DNA of 64,000 bases from Pseudomonas mendocina (GCA_037482215.1 CP148074.1:558001-622000), one strand, 5' to 3'; counted from the first letter of the stretch, positions 1 through 9,804 are shown. The notes: generated by a model not told the origin, from the sequence alone. Numbers and translations: made by a program.

Positions 1-482
1 ATATCCCCAAGGATAAAGACGGCAAGTACAAAGACTATCCGAGCCTGATGGCCAGTTACCCGGAAACCCGCGAAGCCATGCGCGGACTTATCCCCAGCCA
101 TGTAGTGTTCAACGGCAAAGTCGGTGCTCTGACCGGTGAGAACGCCATGACCGCCAAAGTCGGTGAGACGGTGCTGTTTATCCACTCCCAAGCCAACCGC
201 GACACCCGCCCGCACCTGATCGGCGGCCACGGCGATTGGGTCTGGGAAACCGGCAAATTTGCCAATCCGCCTGAGAAGGATCTGGAAACCTGGTTTATTC
301 GGGGCGGCTCTGCCGGTGCCGCGCTGTACACCTTCAAGCAGCCCGGCGTGTACGCCTACGTCAACCACAACCTGATCGAAGCCATGGAGCTGGGCGCAGC
401 TGGGCACGTGAAGGTTGAGGGTGAGTGGAATGATGATCTGATGAAGCAGATCAAAGAGCCCGGCCCGATCACCAGCGAGTAA
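1..482 (+). CDS. nirK: Copper-containing nitrite reductase, C-terminal part
   Basis: The gene enters from beyond the left edge (frame begins at base 3) and gives about 159 residues of the C-terminal cupredoxin domain. NirK reduces nitrite to nitric oxide in the periplasm. Visible family features are the stretch [14 protein letters not shown], which supplies the second-domain type-2 copper histidine region, and the [14 protein letters not shown] segment with its conserved histidine near the trimer interface. The gene ends only 7 bases before nirV, as usual for nirK-nirV pairs. The identification rests on domain pattern and the nirV neighbour; the type-1 copper domain is outside the window. Confidence 0.9.
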   Translation, partial: IPKDKDGKYKDYPSLMASYPETREAMRGLIPSHVVFNGKVGALTGENAMTAKVGETVLFIHSQANRDTRPHLIGGHGDWVWETGKFANPPEKDLETWFIRGGSAGAALYTFKQPGVYAYVNHNLIEAMELGAAGHVKVEGEWNDDLMKQIKEPGPITSE

Positions 483-489
483 TGCTGCG

Positions 490-1167
490 GTGAAGGCGTT
501 ATGCACAGGCCTGCTGGCTGTGGGGATGCTGACAGCCTGTTCGCCCTCCGAGCCGCCTCTGGAGGTGGCTCTGTTGGCGATTCCTGCGAGCACGGTGAGT
601 TACCAGTTGCCGGGTAGTCCGGCGACTTATGATGAGCATGTTGCGGCGTTCTCCATCATGCAGCGCCAGGTCAGCCAGGCGGAAGACTTGCCTGCCACCG
701 GTTTGAGCTGGTTGGACGCCCAAGCCTATGCGGCTTGGTTGTCGCATCAGACCGGGCAGTTTTTCCGCCTGCCCGACTACCCTGAGTGGGTGGCTGCTGC
801 CGGTGAAGCCTTTGTGCAGGATCAGGCCATTGTGGATAACCTGGCCAATCCCGCGCAGCGCTGGCTGCAGGAATACGAGCAGGAAGCCCGGCGTGGGCCG
901 CTCTCAAAAACACTGCTGACATTTGCCGAACAAGAGCGCAACAACGCGGGGCTGCTGAATATCAGCGGCAATGTGTGGGAGTGGACACAGACCTGCTTCG
1001 GCCAGTCGCCGGGGCTTTCCGCTGGCGAAGGCTTTTGCGGGGTTCGCATAGCGGCGGGCAGGCATGCCAGTGCCTTGTCCGACTTTGTCCGCGATCCGAT
1101 TGCCGGAGCCTGCTCGGTTGGCACACCGCCTGCGCATCTGGGCTTGCGTCTGGTGGTGGAAAATTGA
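490..1167 (+). CDS. nirV: NirV-like lipoprotein with formylglycine-generating-enzyme fold
   Basis: 225 residues with a GTG start 7 bases after nirK. The N-terminus is a lipoprotein signal ending in a lipobox LTAC (Cys17). The remainder is a short SUMF1/FGE-type domain: a RLPDYPEWVAAAGEA segment and the hallmark NISGNVWEWT, followed by the HLGLRLV terminal strand. nirV is a frequent partner of nirK; its biochemical role in denitrification is not settled. No formylglycine-generating active-site cysteine pair is evident, so a catalytic role is not assumed. Probably cotranscribed with nirK. Confidence 0.85.
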   Translation: MKALCTGLLAVGMLTACSPSEPPLEVALLAIPASTVSYQLPGSPATYDEHVAAFSIMQRQVSQAEDLPATGLSWLDAQAYAAWLSHQTGQFFRLPDYPEWVAAAGEAFVQDQAIVDNLANPAQRWLQEYEQEARRGPLSKTLLTFAEQERNNAGLLNISGNVWEWTQTCFGQSPGLSAGEGFCGVRIAAGRHASALSDFVRDPIAGACSVGTPPAHLGLRLVVEN

Positions 1168-1266
1168 GTCTGCTGTTGACCGGACTGCAGCAATCAGGCG
1201 TTATGCGCGATCAAGAATCCCGCTTACGGATACCGGGATAATCTGAATCTGATCGAGTCATTCTGC

Positions 1267-2208
1267 ATGAGTGTATTGGTGACCGGCGCATCAGGCCTCG
1301 TCGGGCGCGCCCTTGTTGATCATCTGCTTACTGCTCCGGGCAGTAACGTCGTTGCGGCGTTGCGTACGCCAGTCAGTGATTGGTCTGTGCCGCAGCGGCA
1401 AATGGGTGATTTGGCCGGTGGAGAAGTCCCTGCCGGTCTGCTGGAGGGGATCGGCGTGGTCGTGCATCTGGCGGCCCGTGTGCATGTCATGAATGAAACC
1501 GCCAGCGACCCGTTGCAAGCCTTCCGCGCGGTCAATGTGCAGGGCACACACGCACTCTTGCAGGCCGCTGCCAAGGCGGGTGTACGTCGCTTTGTGTTTG
1601 TCAGTTCGATCAAGGTCAATGGCGAAAGCACCGACGCTCAGCCCTTCAGCGAAAGCGATCCCGCTAACCCGCAAGACCCTTACGGCCAATCTAAATGGGA
1701 AGCCGAACAGCTGGTTCAATCGTTCTGTGAAGAGCACAGCATGGAATGGGTCATCGTGCGTCCGCCGCTGGTGTACGGCGCGGGCGTGCAGGCCAACTTT
1801 TTGCGCTTGTTGCAAGCACTGGCCCGCAACCGTCCACTGCCGCTGGGGGCGCTACATAACCACCGTAGCCTGGTGGCGCTGGATAATCTGGTGAACTTTC
1901 TCAGCCTGTGCACAAGCCATCCGGCAGCAGCCAACGAGCTGTTTCTTATCAGCGACGGGCACGACCTCACAGTCGCCGAACTCACCCGGAAAATGCGTGC
2001 GGCACTCGCCTCGCGCTCATGGCTGGTGCCCGTGCCCGCGTGTCTGTTGAGTGCCGGTTTGCGCCTGTTGGGCGCGTCCGGGGCTGCCCAGCGCCTGTGT
2101 GGTGAATTACGGGTCGACAGCCGCAAGGCGCAAAACCGATTGAACTGGCAGCCCCCAGCCTCGGTGGACGAGGTTATCCACAAGACCATTGCGGCGCTGC
2201 AGCGTTAG
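1267..2208 (+). CDS. NAD-dependent epimerase/dehydratase (extended SDR)
   Basis: 313 residues. The start shows the Rossmann motif TGASGLVGRAL, followed by the DLAGG/HLAARVHV pattern and the SDR catalytic segment SSIKVNGE...PYGQSKWEAE (Tyr and Lys of YxxxK). The family acts on nucleotide sugars; this branch resembles UDP-glucose 4-epimerase-like proteins of O-antigen loci, but the substrate cannot be read here. It is about 100 bases downstream of nirV and its stop overlaps the convergent srkA gene by 4 bases, so there is no room for a terminator between them. Confidence 0.85.
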   Translation: MSVLVTGASGLVGRALVDHLLTAPGSNVVAALRTPVSDWSVPQRQMGDLAGGEVPAGLLEGIGVVVHLAARVHVMNETASDPLQAFRAVNVQGTHALLQAAAKAGVRRFVFVSSIKVNGESTDAQPFSESDPANPQDPYGQSKWEAEQLVQSFCEEHSMEWVIVRPPLVYGAGVQANFLRLLQALARNRPLPLGALHNHRSLVALDNLVNFLSLCTSHPAAANELFLISDGHDLTVAELTRKMRAALASRSWLVPVPACLLSAGLRLLGASGAAQRLCGELRVDSRKAQNRLNWQPPASVDEVIHKTIAALQR

Positions 2209-3182
2209 CTGAACAACCGCAGCGGCTCCTCATCCAGCGCGGCGATCTGTTCGCGCAGGGTGAGAATCTGCTCACCCCAGTAACGCTCCGTGCCGAACCA
2301 AGGGAAGCTCATGGGGAACGCCGGGTCGTCCCAGCGCCGCGCCAGCCAGGCGCTGTAGTGCATCAGGCGCAGGGCGCGGAAGCCTTCGATCAACACCAGC
2401 TCGCGCGGGTTGAAATCGTGAAACTCCTGATAACCCTCGACTAGCTCGGCCAACTGGCTGAGACGCTCGTGGCGCTCGCCGGCCAGCATCATCCACAAGT
2501 CCTGAATCGCCGGGCCCATGCGGCAGTCATCTAGATCGACGATATGGAAACTGTCGCCCCGGCACAGCAGGTTGCCGGGGTGGCAGTCACCGTGCAGACG
2601 GATCGACTGACAAGGGTGGGAGGCAAACAACTCATCCAGTCGCTTGAGCAGGTCACGGGCGACGGACTCGTAAGCGGGCAAAAGGCTCTGCGGAATAAAG
2701 TTTCCGTCCAGCAAGGTCGCCAGTGATTCGTGGCCGAAGTTGCTTACCTTTAGATGCTCGCGGTGTTCGAACGGCTTGAACGAGCCGACGCCATGCAGGC
2801 GGCCGAGCAACTGACCGAGGCGGTACAGCTGATCCATATTGCCCGGCTCCGGTGCACGACCGCCGCGACGGGGGAACAGAGCAAAGCGGAAGCCTGAGTA
2901 GCTGAACAGGGTTTCATCTTCAAGGCTGACAGGCGCCACCACTGGTACTTCGCATTCGGCCAGTTCCATGCTGAAGGCGTGTTCTTCGCGGATGGCAGCA
3001 TCGCTCCAGCGTCCCGGGCGGTAGAACTTGGCAATTAGCGGCTGTTCGCCTTCGATGCCGACCTGATAGACACGGTTCTCGTAACTGTTCAGCGCCAGTA
3101 CGCGGGCATCGCTGAGGAAGCCGAGGCTCTCCACGGCATCCAGCACCAGGTCGGGTGTGAGTGCAGCAAAGGGATGGGACAT
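2205..3182 (-). CDS. srkA: Stress-response serine/threonine kinase SrkA (YihE family)
   Basis: 325 residues from the ATG at 3182 (MSHPFAALTPD); an in-frame ATG 15 bases upstream is less likely. The aminoglycoside-phosphotransferase-like kinase fold is visible: the Lys strand PLIAKFYRPGRW, the catalytic loop IRLHGDCHPGNLL and the metal-binding HIVDLDDC. SrkA in enterobacteria phosphorylates Ser/Thr on proteins and counteracts stress-induced cell death. In E. coli the gene precedes dsbA; here it lies between a convergent epimerase gene and comF on the same strand. Confidence 0.88.
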   Translation of the reverse strand: MSHPFAALTPDLVLDAVESLGFLSDARVLALNSYENRVYQVGIEGEQPLIAKFYRPGRWSDAAIREEHAFSMELAECEVPVVAPVSLEDETLFSYSGFRFALFPRRGGRAPEPGNMDQLYRLGQLLGRLHGVGSFKPFEHREHLKVSNFGHESLATLLDGNFIPQSLLPAYESVARDLLKRLDELFASHPCQSIRLHGDCHPGNLLCRGDSFHIVDLDDCRMGPAIQDLWMMLAGERHERLSQLAELVEGYQEFHDFNPRELVLIEGFRALRLMHYSAWLARRWDDPAFPMSFPWFGTERYWGEQILTLREQIAALDEEPLRLFS

Positions 3183-3236
3183 GATCGGCTCCAACACAAA
3201 GGGTCGGCCAGTTTAGCGCTAACTCCGCTTTCCCGC

Positions 3237-3974
3237 TTAATCGCCCGGTCGCGGCGTACGCGCCAGGCAATACACATCCACATGAGTCGCACCGGCCCGC
3301 GTGAGCAGGCAGGCGAGCATTTCTGCCGTAGCGCCCGTGGTCAGCACGTCATCGATCAGGGCGATATGGCGATTTTTCACCTCGGCATGCGCGTTTAGCG
3401 CAAAGGCGTTGCGTAGGTTGCGCCGTCGGGTTTTGGCATCGAGCTGTTGTTGCGCGGGTGTATCAAACTGGCGGATCAACCAGCGTTTCTGCACTGGTAC
3501 ATCCAGCAGTGGGCTGAGCCACTGGCACATCAACTCAGCCTGATTGAAACCGCGTTGGCGCAGACGTCCTGCGGCCAAAGGCACAGGCAAGAGCAGATCT
3601 GGTGTGCTCAGCCCATCATCTAGGCTGTGGCGAATATGCCGGGCCAGCAGTTCGGTCAGCAGATGCCCATACGGCAGCTTGTTCTGATGCTTAAAGCGGG
3701 TGATCAAGGTGTCCACCGGGAAGCTGTAGCGCCAGGGCGCAATCACCCGCTCAAATGCGGGCGGGCGTTTCTGGCAACTGCCGCAAATCATTCCCGACGC
3801 AGGCAGCGGCAGGGCGCAGACGCTGCAATGCGGACCCAGCCAGGGCAGGTCTATTTCACAGGCCATGCAGATGCCGATGATGCTGTGCTCGCTGCGTTCA
3901 TCACAGAGCAGGCAGCGGTTGGTCGGTTTAATCCAGGTAGGTAGATGGTCCATAAAACCGTCCAAGGCAGGCAT
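3237..3974 (-). CDS. comF: ComF-type phosphoribosyltransferase
   Basis: 245 residues. The N-terminal 60 residues hold a zinc-ribbon pattern (CLLC, CMAC, CSVC, CGSC pairs) and the C-terminal domain has the PRPP-binding signature IALIDDVLTTGATAE. ComF family members support natural transformation (DNA handling at the inner membrane) in competent bacteria, and are kept in many Pseudomonas next to the biotin operon. It is divergent from bioB, with 171 bases between the two start codons. Confidence 0.9.
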   Translation of the reverse strand: MPALDGFMDHLPTWIKPTNRCLLCDERSEHSIIGICMACEIDLPWLGPHCSVCALPLPASGMICGSCQKRPPAFERVIAPWRYSFPVDTLITRFKHQNKLPYGHLLTELLARHIRHSLDDGLSTPDLLLPVPLAAGRLRQRGFNQAELMCQWLSPLLDVPVQKRWLIRQFDTPAQQQLDAKTRRRNLRNAFALNAHAEVKNRHIALIDDVLTTGATAEMLACLLTRAGATHVDVYCLARTPRPGD

Positions 3975-4020
3975 ATAGGCTCTTCCGTGAATAAATCATA
4001 ATTGATCACAAAATAACCAG

Positions 4021-4073
4021 TAGTAAACCTTAAGTAAAAACATGGTTGACAGTGTGTGATCTGTATCTATGAT
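4021..4073 (+). promoter_or_regulatory. bio operon promoter with overlapping BirA-type operator
   Basis: A dyad TAGTAAACC-N14-GGTTGACAG occupies 4021-4052. It matches the gammaproteobacterial BirA operator (TTGTAAACC-N14/15-GGTTTACAA) at 8 of 9 and 7 of 9 positions. Its right half contains a -35 hexamer TTGACA (4046-4051), followed after 16 bases by TATGAT (4068-4073). A biotinoyl-AMP-bound BirA dimer here would directly block RNA polymerase. The bioB start at 4146 leaves a leader of about 65 bases. Confidence 0.75.
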
Positions 4074-4145
4074 TTGCCTGGCCTGATGACCGCCTTTACC
4101 GGCGGAACCAAAGAACAACATGCGCTATTGAGCAAGGACACAACC

Positions 4146-5201
4146 ATGAGTGCCACCGCCGCCTCTCCAACTCGCCACGACTGGACCCTCGCCGAGGTCA
4201 AGGCGCTGTTTGAGCAACCGTTCAACGATCTGCTGTTTCAGGCGCAAATGGTGCACCGTGCCCACTTTGACCCTAACCGGGTACAGGTCTCGACCTTGCT
4301 TTCGATCAAGACTGGCGCCTGCCCGGAAGACTGCAAATACTGTCCTCAGTCCGGTCACTACAACACTGGCCTGGATAAGCAGAAGTTGATGGAAGTGCAG
4401 AAGGTGCTGGAGGCTGCGGCGGAAGCTAAGGCGATTGGCTCCACCCGTTTCTGCATGGGCGCAGCGTGGAAGCACCCGTCGGCCAAAGACATGCCCTACG
4501 TGCTGAAAATGGTTGAAGGCGTGAAGGCACTCGGTCTGGAAACCTGCATGACTCTGGGCAAGCTCGACCGCGAGCAGACTCAGGCGCTGGCAGCAGCCGG
4601 GCTGGATTACTACAACCACAACCTGGACACCTCACCGGAGTTCTACGGCAACATCATTACCACCCGCACATACGCCGAGCGTCTGGAAACACTGGCCTAT
4701 GTACGTGAGTCCGGGATGAAGATCTGCTCAGGCGGTATCCTCGGTATGGGTGAATCCCTGGACGACCGCGCCGGTCTGCTGATCCAGCTGGCTAACCTGC
4801 CGGAGCATCCGGAGTCGGTGCCGATCAACATGCTGGTGAAAGTGCAGGGCACGCCATTGGCCGATGAGCAGGATGTTGATCCGTTCGACTTTATCCGCAT
4901 GCTCGCCGTGGCCCGCATCATGATGCCGAAATCCCACGTGCGCTTGTCCGCAGGCCGCGAGGCGATGAACGAGCAGATGCAGGCGCTGGCGTTCTTTGCC
5001 GGAGCTAACTCGATCTTCTACGGCGAGAAGCTGCTCACCACCGCCAACCCACAAGCGACCAAGGACATGGAGCTGTTCGCACGCCTGGGCATCAAGCCGG
5101 AAGAGCGCGAAGAGCACGGCGATGAGGTCCATAAGGCGGCCATCGAGCAAGCTCTGATTGAGCAGCGCGACTCCAAGCTGTTCTACAACGCTGCCGTTTA
5201 A
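4146..5201 (+). CDS. bioB: Biotin synthase
   Basis: 351 residues from ATG 4146; upstream in-frame ATGs at 4056 and 4086 lie in or next to the promoter and are rejected. This radical-SAM enzyme inserts sulfur into dethiobiotin. The [4Fe-4S] motif [10 protein letters not shown] (Cys59, 63, 66) is intact, and the conserved [11 protein letters not shown] and RLSAGREAM segments that line the [2Fe-2S] site are present. First gene of the compact bioBFHCD operon, 48 bases before bioF. Confidence 0.97.
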   Translation: MSATAASPTRHDWTLAEVKALFEQPFNDLLFQAQMVHRAHFDPNRVQVSTLLSIKTGACPEDCKYCPQSGHYNTGLDKQKLMEVQKVLEAAAEAKAIGSTRFCMGAAWKHPSAKDMPYVLKMVEGVKALGLETCMTLGKLDREQTQALAAAGLDYYNHNLDTSPEFYGNIITTRTYAERLETLAYVRESGMKICSGGILGMGESLDDRAGLLIQLANLPEHPESVPINMLVKVQGTPLADEQDVDPFDFIRMLAVARIMMPKSHVRLSAGREAMNEQMQALAFFAGANSIFYGEKLLTTANPQATKDMELFARLGIKPEEREEHGDEVHKAAIEQALIEQRDSKLFYNAAV

Positions 5202-5249
5202 TCACCCGGCGGGTGCTTAGCCACCCGCGACTGCCCGGCAGGTTTTTCT

Positions 5250-6431
5250 ATGAGTTTTGATCTCGCCAGCCGTCTGGCCGAACGACGCGCCGCCCAGCTG
5301 TATCGCCAGCGCCCGCTGCTGCAAAGCCCGCAAGGGCCTAGCGTGCAGGTGGATGGCCGCGAGCTGCTGGCGTTCTGTTCCAATGACTACCTTGGTCTGG
5401 CCAACCATCCACAGGTGATCGAAGCCTGGCAGGCTGGCGCCGCGCGCTGGGGTGTCGGCGGTGGTGCTTCGCATCTGGTGATTGGCCACAGCACACCGCA
5501 CCACGAGCTTGAGGAGGCGCTGGCCGAGTTCACTGGCCGGCCCAAGGCGCTGCTGTTTACCACCGGCTATATGGCCAATATGGGCGTGGTCACAGCGCTG
5601 GTCGGGCAGGGCGATACCGTGCTGGAAGATCGCCTTAATCACGCCTCGCTGCTGGATGCCGGTTTGCTCAGTGGTGCGCGCTTTTCCCGTTACCAGCACA
5701 ACGATGCTGATAGCCTCAACCTGCGCCTGCAAAAGGCCGTTGGAAATACATTAGTTGTCACCGATGGCGTGTTCAGTATGGACGGTGATCTGGCTGAGTT
5801 GCCTGCCCTGTGCGCTGAAACCAAGCGCGCCGATGCTTGGGTGATGGTGGACGATGCCCATGGCTTTGGCACGCTGGGTGCGAACGGTGGCGGGATCGTC
5901 GAGCACTATGGTCTGGCACAGGATGATGTGCAGGTGCTGGTCGGCACCCTGGGCAAGTCATTCGGCACCGCTGGCGCGTTTGTCGCGGGCAGCGAAGAGC
6001 TGATCGAAGCCATGGTGCAGTTCGCCCGGCCCTACATTTACACCACCAGCCAGCCGCCTGCGTTGGCCTGCGCTACCCTGAAAAGTCTGGAGCTGCTGCG
6101 AACCGAACATTGGCGGCGCGAGCATCTGAGCGAGCTGATCCGCCGCTTCCGCGAGGGGGCAGCGGCCCTGGGGCTGGAGCTGATGGACAGCCCGACACCA
6201 ATCCAGCCGATTCTGGTCGGCGACAGTGGCCGTGCTCTGCGGTTATCGCAAATGCTGCGCGAGCGTGGCCTGTTGGTGACGGCGATTCGTCCGCCTACTG
6301 TTCCGGCTGGCACCGCCCGCCTGCGGGTGACACTTTCGGCAGCGCACAGTTTCGAGCAGCTCGAGCGCTTGCTGGAGACGCTCGGCGAGTGTTGGCCGCT
6401 GCTGGCTAATGAGGATGCTGCCCATGCGTAA
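5250..6431 (+). CDS. bioF: 8-amino-7-oxononanoate synthase
   Basis: 393 residues, full family length. This PLP enzyme condenses pimeloyl-ACP/CoA with L-alanine. The PLP lysine lies in [11 protein letters not shown] (Lys236), with [10 protein letters not shown] (Asp/His contacts) and the SNDYLGL substrate segment visible. Its stop codon overlaps the bioH start by 8 bases, showing translational coupling. Confidence 0.97.
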   Translation: MSFDLASRLAERRAAQLYRQRPLLQSPQGPSVQVDGRELLAFCSNDYLGLANHPQVIEAWQAGAARWGVGGGASHLVIGHSTPHHELEEALAEFTGRPKALLFTTGYMANMGVVTALVGQGDTVLEDRLNHASLLDAGLLSGARFSRYQHNDADSLNLRLQKAVGNTLVVTDGVFSMDGDLAELPALCAETKRADAWVMVDDAHGFGTLGANGGGIVEHYGLAQDDVQVLVGTLGKSFGTAGAFVAGSEELIEAMVQFARPYIYTTSQPPALACATLKSLELLRTEHWRREHLSELIRRFREGAAALGLELMDSPTPIQPILVGDSGRALRLSQMLRERGLLVTAIRPPTVPAGTARLRVTLSAAHSFEQLERLLETLGECWPLLANEDAAHA

Positions 6432-7155
6432 TCGCCTGATTCTGCTGCCCGGCTGGGGCTTGGGAACTGCGCCGTTGCAACCGCTAGCGGATGCCTTGAG
6501 CGGGATTGACCCGCACCTGCTGGTGCAAGTCGAGCCGCTGCCAACGCAGACTTCAGCCGATCCGGCTGATTGGCTGGATGAGCTGGATGCCAACCTGCCG
6601 GAAGATGCCTGGCTCGGTGGCTGGTCCCTTGGCGGCATGCTCGCCGCCGCATTGGCTGAACGCCGTGGTGAACGCTGCCCTGGCCTAGTGACCCTGGCCA
6701 GTAACCTGAGTTTTGTTGCCGAACCGGACTGGCCGACGGCAATGCCCGTTGAAACCTTTGATGCCTTTATGCAGAACTGCGCGGCAGATGCGCAGGCAAC
6801 CCTGAAGCGTTTTGCCTTGCTCTGCGCGCAGGGCGCTGCGGATGGGCGCAGTCTGTCCCGGCAACTGCTGGCCAGTGCGCCGACCGTGCAGGCAGACATT
6901 CTGCTGGCCGGGCTTGAAGTGCTGGCGGCATTGGATACCCGCCCTGCGATTGAACAGTTTGTCGGCCCGCAACTGCACCTGTTTGCAGGCAGCGATGCGC
7001 TGGTGCCTGCTGATGCCGCACAGGCCCTGCTGGCGCTGGTGGGTGATGTGGAAGTCGGCCTGATCGAAGAGGTCAGCCACGCTTTTATTCTGGAGCGCCC
7101 CCACGAAATCGCTGCCGCTATTCAGGCTTTTTTACATGAGGCCCGCGATGACTGA
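6424..7155 (+). CDS. bioH: Pimeloyl-[ACP] methyl ester esterase
   Basis: 243 residues from ATG 6424 inside the bioF stop region; an earlier ATG at 6409 is less likely. The alpha/beta-hydrolase fold has LLPGWGLG for the oxyanion region and GGWSLGGML as nucleophile elbow (Ser68); acid and base are in [10 protein letters not shown] and [11 protein letters not shown]. BioH removes the methyl group that BioC added once the pimeloyl chain is complete. It overlaps bioC by 8 bases. Confidence 0.95.
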   Translation: MRNRLILLPGWGLGTAPLQPLADALSGIDPHLLVQVEPLPTQTSADPADWLDELDANLPEDAWLGGWSLGGMLAAALAERRGERCPGLVTLASNLSFVAEPDWPTAMPVETFDAFMQNCAADAQATLKRFALLCAQGAADGRSLSRQLLASAPTVQADILLAGLEVLAALDTRPAIEQFVGPQLHLFAGSDALVPADAAQALLALVGDVEVGLIEEVSHAFILERPHEIAAAIQAFLHEARDD

Positions 7156-7951
7156 TCTGGCTCAACAGCAATATGTCGGCCTGCCGGACAAGCGCCAGGT
7201 CGCAGCTTCGTTCTCCCGCGCGGCCACGACCTATGACAGCGTTGCTGCCTTGCAGCGCAATGTGGGCGAGCGCTTGTTGAGCTTGCTGCCTTCTGTGAGC
7301 GTTGAGCGTTGGCTTGATCTGGGCTGCGGTACCGGGCATTTCAGCCGGGCATTGGCCCAGCGCTTTCCGGCCACTGAAGGTGTGGCGTTGGATATTGCTG
7401 AAGGCATGCTGCAACACGCCCGTCCGTTGGGTGGTGCCCAGCAGTTTATTGCCGGGGATGCGGAAAACCTGCCTTTACAAGATGCATCCTGCGATCTGAT
7501 TTTCTCCAGCCTAGCGTTGCAGTGGTGCGCGGATTTTCAGTCTGTCCTACGGGAAGCAGGCCGGGTGCTCAAACCCGGTGGTGTGTTTGCTTTTAGCAGT
7601 TTGTGTGTCGGCACCTTGCAGGAACTGCGTGACAGTTGGCAGGCAGTGGATGGTTTTGTCCACGTTAATCGCTTTCGTCATTACAGTGATTATCAGCGCC
7701 TGTGCTCAGGGAGTGGTTTGCGTGAAGTCTGTTTGCAGGTAGAGGCGCAACGCCTTTTTTATCCAGACCTGCGCACACTGACCCACGAACTCAAGGCGCT
7801 GGGCGCACACAACCTTAACCCCGGAAGGCCGGGCGGTCTCACCGGGCGAGCGCGAATGCTGGCGCTAATTAACGCGTACGAACAGTTCCGCCAACCCCAA
7901 GGGTTGCCGCTCACCTACCAAGTGCTCTACGGCGTATTACGTAAGGAGTGA
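7148..7951 (+). CDS. bioC: Malonyl-[ACP] O-methyltransferase
   Basis: 267 residues from ATG 7148. SAM-dependent methyltransferase that starts pimelate synthesis by methylating malonyl-ACP so that it can enter fatty-acid elongation. SAM motif I is [15 protein letters not shown], followed by an acidic strand [11 protein letters not shown] and [16 protein letters not shown]. The C-terminal cap-like region ([11 protein letters not shown]...[10 protein letters not shown]) is typical of BioC. Ends 1 base before bioD. Confidence 0.95.
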   Translation: MTDLAQQQYVGLPDKRQVAASFSRAATTYDSVAALQRNVGERLLSLLPSVSVERWLDLGCGTGHFSRALAQRFPATEGVALDIAEGMLQHARPLGGAQQFIAGDAENLPLQDASCDLIFSSLALQWCADFQSVLREAGRVLKPGGVFAFSSLCVGTLQELRDSWQAVDGFVHVNRFRHYSDYQRLCSGSGLREVCLQVEAQRLFYPDLRTLTHELKALGAHNLNPGRPGGLTGRARMLALINAYEQFRQPQGLPLTYQVLYGVLRKE

Positions 7952-7952
7952 T

Positions 7953-8642
7953 ATGAGCGCTGCGTTTTTTGTAACCGGCACGGACACGGAAATCGGCAAA
8001 ACCACGGTGGCGGCAGGACTGCTTCGGGCTGCCCAGAAGCTTGGGCTGTCTACCGCAGCAGCCAAACCGGTGGCTTCCGGCTGTGAACTGACCGATAAGG
8101 GTTTGCGCAACGAGGACGCGCTGGCGCTGATGGGGCAGTGCAGCCTGGAGTTAAGTTACGACGAGATCAACCCGATGGCCTTTGCCCCGGCCATTGCCCC
8201 GCATCTTGCCGCTCAAGAAGCTGGAATACAGTTAGACAGCGCTGCCTTGCTGGCACCCGTACAAGCCGTGCTTGAAAAGCAGGCTGACTTCACCGTGGTT
8301 GAGGGTGCGGGTGGTTGGCGTGTGCCGCTGGCCGGGCAGGAGACGCTGGCGGATCTGGCCATCGCTTTGCAGCTACCGGTGATTCTGGTGGTCGGCGTGC
8401 GCTTGGGTTGTATCAACCATGCGCTGCTGACGGCTGAGGCGATTGAACGCGATGGCCTGAGACTGGCGGGCTGGGTGGCTAATGTCGTTGACCCAAACAC
8501 CTCGCGGATCAAAGAGAACCTGGCGACCCTGGCTGAACGCCTGCCCGCACCATGCCTGGGGTTCCTGCCGCGTTTGCCAAAGCCAACGGCGGATGAGGTG
8601 GCCGGTTATCTGGATCTGCGCCTGCTGCTGAATACGGTCTAA
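7953..8642 (+). CDS. bioD: ATP-dependent dethiobiotin synthetase
   Basis: 229 residues. Closes the ureido ring of dethiobiotin from DAPA, CO2 and ATP. The P-loop GTDTEIGKTT is at residues 8-17, with AAKPVASGCE and VEGAGGWRVPL as conserved substrate and metal segments. Last gene of the operon. bioA is absent, as is usual for Pseudomonas, where it lies elsewhere. Confidence 0.96.
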   Translation: MSAAFFVTGTDTEIGKTTVAAGLLRAAQKLGLSTAAAKPVASGCELTDKGLRNEDALALMGQCSLELSYDEINPMAFAPAIAPHLAAQEAGIQLDSAALLAPVQAVLEKQADFTVVEGAGGWRVPLAGQETLADLAIALQLPVILVVGVRLGCINHALLTAEAIERDGLRLAGWVANVVDPNTSRIKENLATLAERLPAPCLGFLPRLPKPTADEVAGYLDLRLLLNTV

Positions 8643-8669
8643 GCTGAAACACGTTGATAGCGATTTGGT

Positions 8670-8686
8670 TGTACGTTTTTCGTACA
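8670..8686. promoter_or_regulatory. Perfect palindrome between bioD and the 99-residue ORF
   Basis: TGTACG-TTTTT-CGTACA is a 6-bp perfect dyad with a 5-base centre, 50 bases upstream of the next start codon. It resembles an operator more than a terminator because the stem is short and no T-run follows. It is similar in size to LexA-type boxes but does not match CTG-N10-CAG. The regulator is unknown. Confidence 0.35.
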
Positions 8687-8735
8687 GTATCTGCTTCAAT
8701 AAGATTATTCACTGGTTTCGTGGCAGGACTTCATT

Positions 8736-9035
8736 ATGGAAATTTCGCGCAGTGCGTTCAGCTCAGCCATCAGCACGGTACAAAGCGGACAGCGTCGTGT
8801 AGATCAGGCCGCTGCTGATATAGTCAGCCAGACGTTGCCGCCTGCTCAGCCCGTCAATCCAACGCCTGCACCGAATGCGGTCGAAGCCACGTCGCGCGCA
8901 TCGGAACAAACTCGCCCTGATCTGGCGCAAAGCTTGGTGAGTCTGAACGAAGGCCAGCAACAAGTGCAGGCCGGCAGCAAGGTCGCTAAAAGTGCGGACG
9001 AGGTGCTGGGCACGTTGATCGACATCCGCGCATAA
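8736..9035 (+). CDS. Small protein resembling flagellar axial-protein termini
   Basis: 99 residues. The N-terminus (residues 3-30, SRSAFSSAISTVQSGQRRVDQAA) and C-terminus (SLVSLNEGQQQVQAGSKV and VLGTLIDIRA) carry the heptad-like hydrophobic spacing of the D0 segments of rod/hook proteins such as FlgC, FlgF and FlgG. A Pro/Ala-rich linker of about 45 residues replaces the outer domains. That likeness is read by eye. No signal peptide is visible. It sits alone between the bio operon and a putative metallopeptidase gene, not near flagellar genes. Function unknown. Confidence 0.7.
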   Translation: MEISRSAFSSAISTVQSGQRRVDQAAADIVSQTLPPAQPVNPTPAPNAVEATSRASEQTRPDLAQSLVSLNEGQQQVQAGSKVAKSADEVLGTLIDIRA

Positions 9036-9095
9036 GTTGAATGACAGCGGCTGAAGCCTACGGCGTCAGCCTGTCATCAGGGTGAGGGTGCATCC

Positions 9096-9788
9096 ATGCA
9101 GGTTGCCAACTTCAATCACTCTGTAGCCTATTCATCCTGGCCGCAGCCTGATCTGGCTGCTAAAAAGCCTGACACTCAGGCTTCCCCATCGGCCTCATCC
9201 GCTTCTGGCTCTTCCGAAGGGCCGTCCTCAGGCGTTAGTAACGCCAGCAATAAGCCAACTGCAGCCGAACAGATTGAGCAGCTCGAACTTACCCGAATGG
9301 TCCAGCGTGACCGGGAAGTTCGCTTGCATGAGCAGGCCCACGCAGCCATCGGAGGCCGCCATGCAGGGGCCCCGACCTATAGTTATGAGCGTGGCACAGA
9401 TGGCAAACGCTATGCCGTCGCCGGTGAGGTCAGCATTGATGTCAGTGCGGTGCCGAATGATCCCGAAGCCACCGTACGCAAGATGGAGGTGGTGATCAGG
9501 GCGGCGCTGTCCCCGGCAGAGCCTTCAGCCCAAGACCGACAGATTGCAGCACAAGCTCAGATTCGTATGGCAGAAGCCTTCGCGGAGGTCGCCAGGACGC
9601 GCCGCGAAGAGACTGAAGCTGCGCGTGAAACCCGAGCTGAGCAGCGAGAAGAGAACGAACAAAAAGCTACAGAAAATGACAATAAGAAAGACGTTACACC
9701 GGCGTCCGCCACATCCACTGCGCTTGAGCTTTACCGCCAGATGAGTGGCGTGAAGGGCTCTGATCCATTGATCGACCTGGCTATCTGA
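9096..9788 (+). CDS. SprA-related putative zinc metallopeptidase
   Basis: 230 residues. The central region REVRLHEQAHAAIGG contains an HExxH zinc-protease motif, followed by YERGTDGKRYAVAGEV and ATVRKMEVVIRAALSP, which together match the SprA-related (catalase-like name, metalloprotease fold) family seen in many Gram-negatives. The N-terminal 60 residues are Ser/Ala-rich and disordered; residues 150-200 form a charged Glu/Arg coiled coil. Substrate unknown. Possibly cotranscribed with the 99-residue ORF, 60 bases upstream. Confidence 0.75.
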   Translation: MQVANFNHSVAYSSWPQPDLAAKKPDTQASPSASSASGSSEGPSSGVSNASNKPTAAEQIEQLELTRMVQRDREVRLHEQAHAAIGGRHAGAPTYSYERGTDGKRYAVAGEVSIDVSAVPNDPEATVRKMEVVIRAALSPAEPSAQDRQIAAQAQIRMAEAFAEVARTRREETEAARETRAEQREENEQKATENDNKKDVTPASATSTALELYRQMSGVKGSDPLIDLAI

Positions 9789-9804
9789 GCCTGTCTGGGG
9801 GTGC

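Noticed and set aside
4056..4145. Upstream start for bioB
   Set aside because: The start codons fall in or just after the promoter elements, and family length and ribosome site fit ATG 4146.
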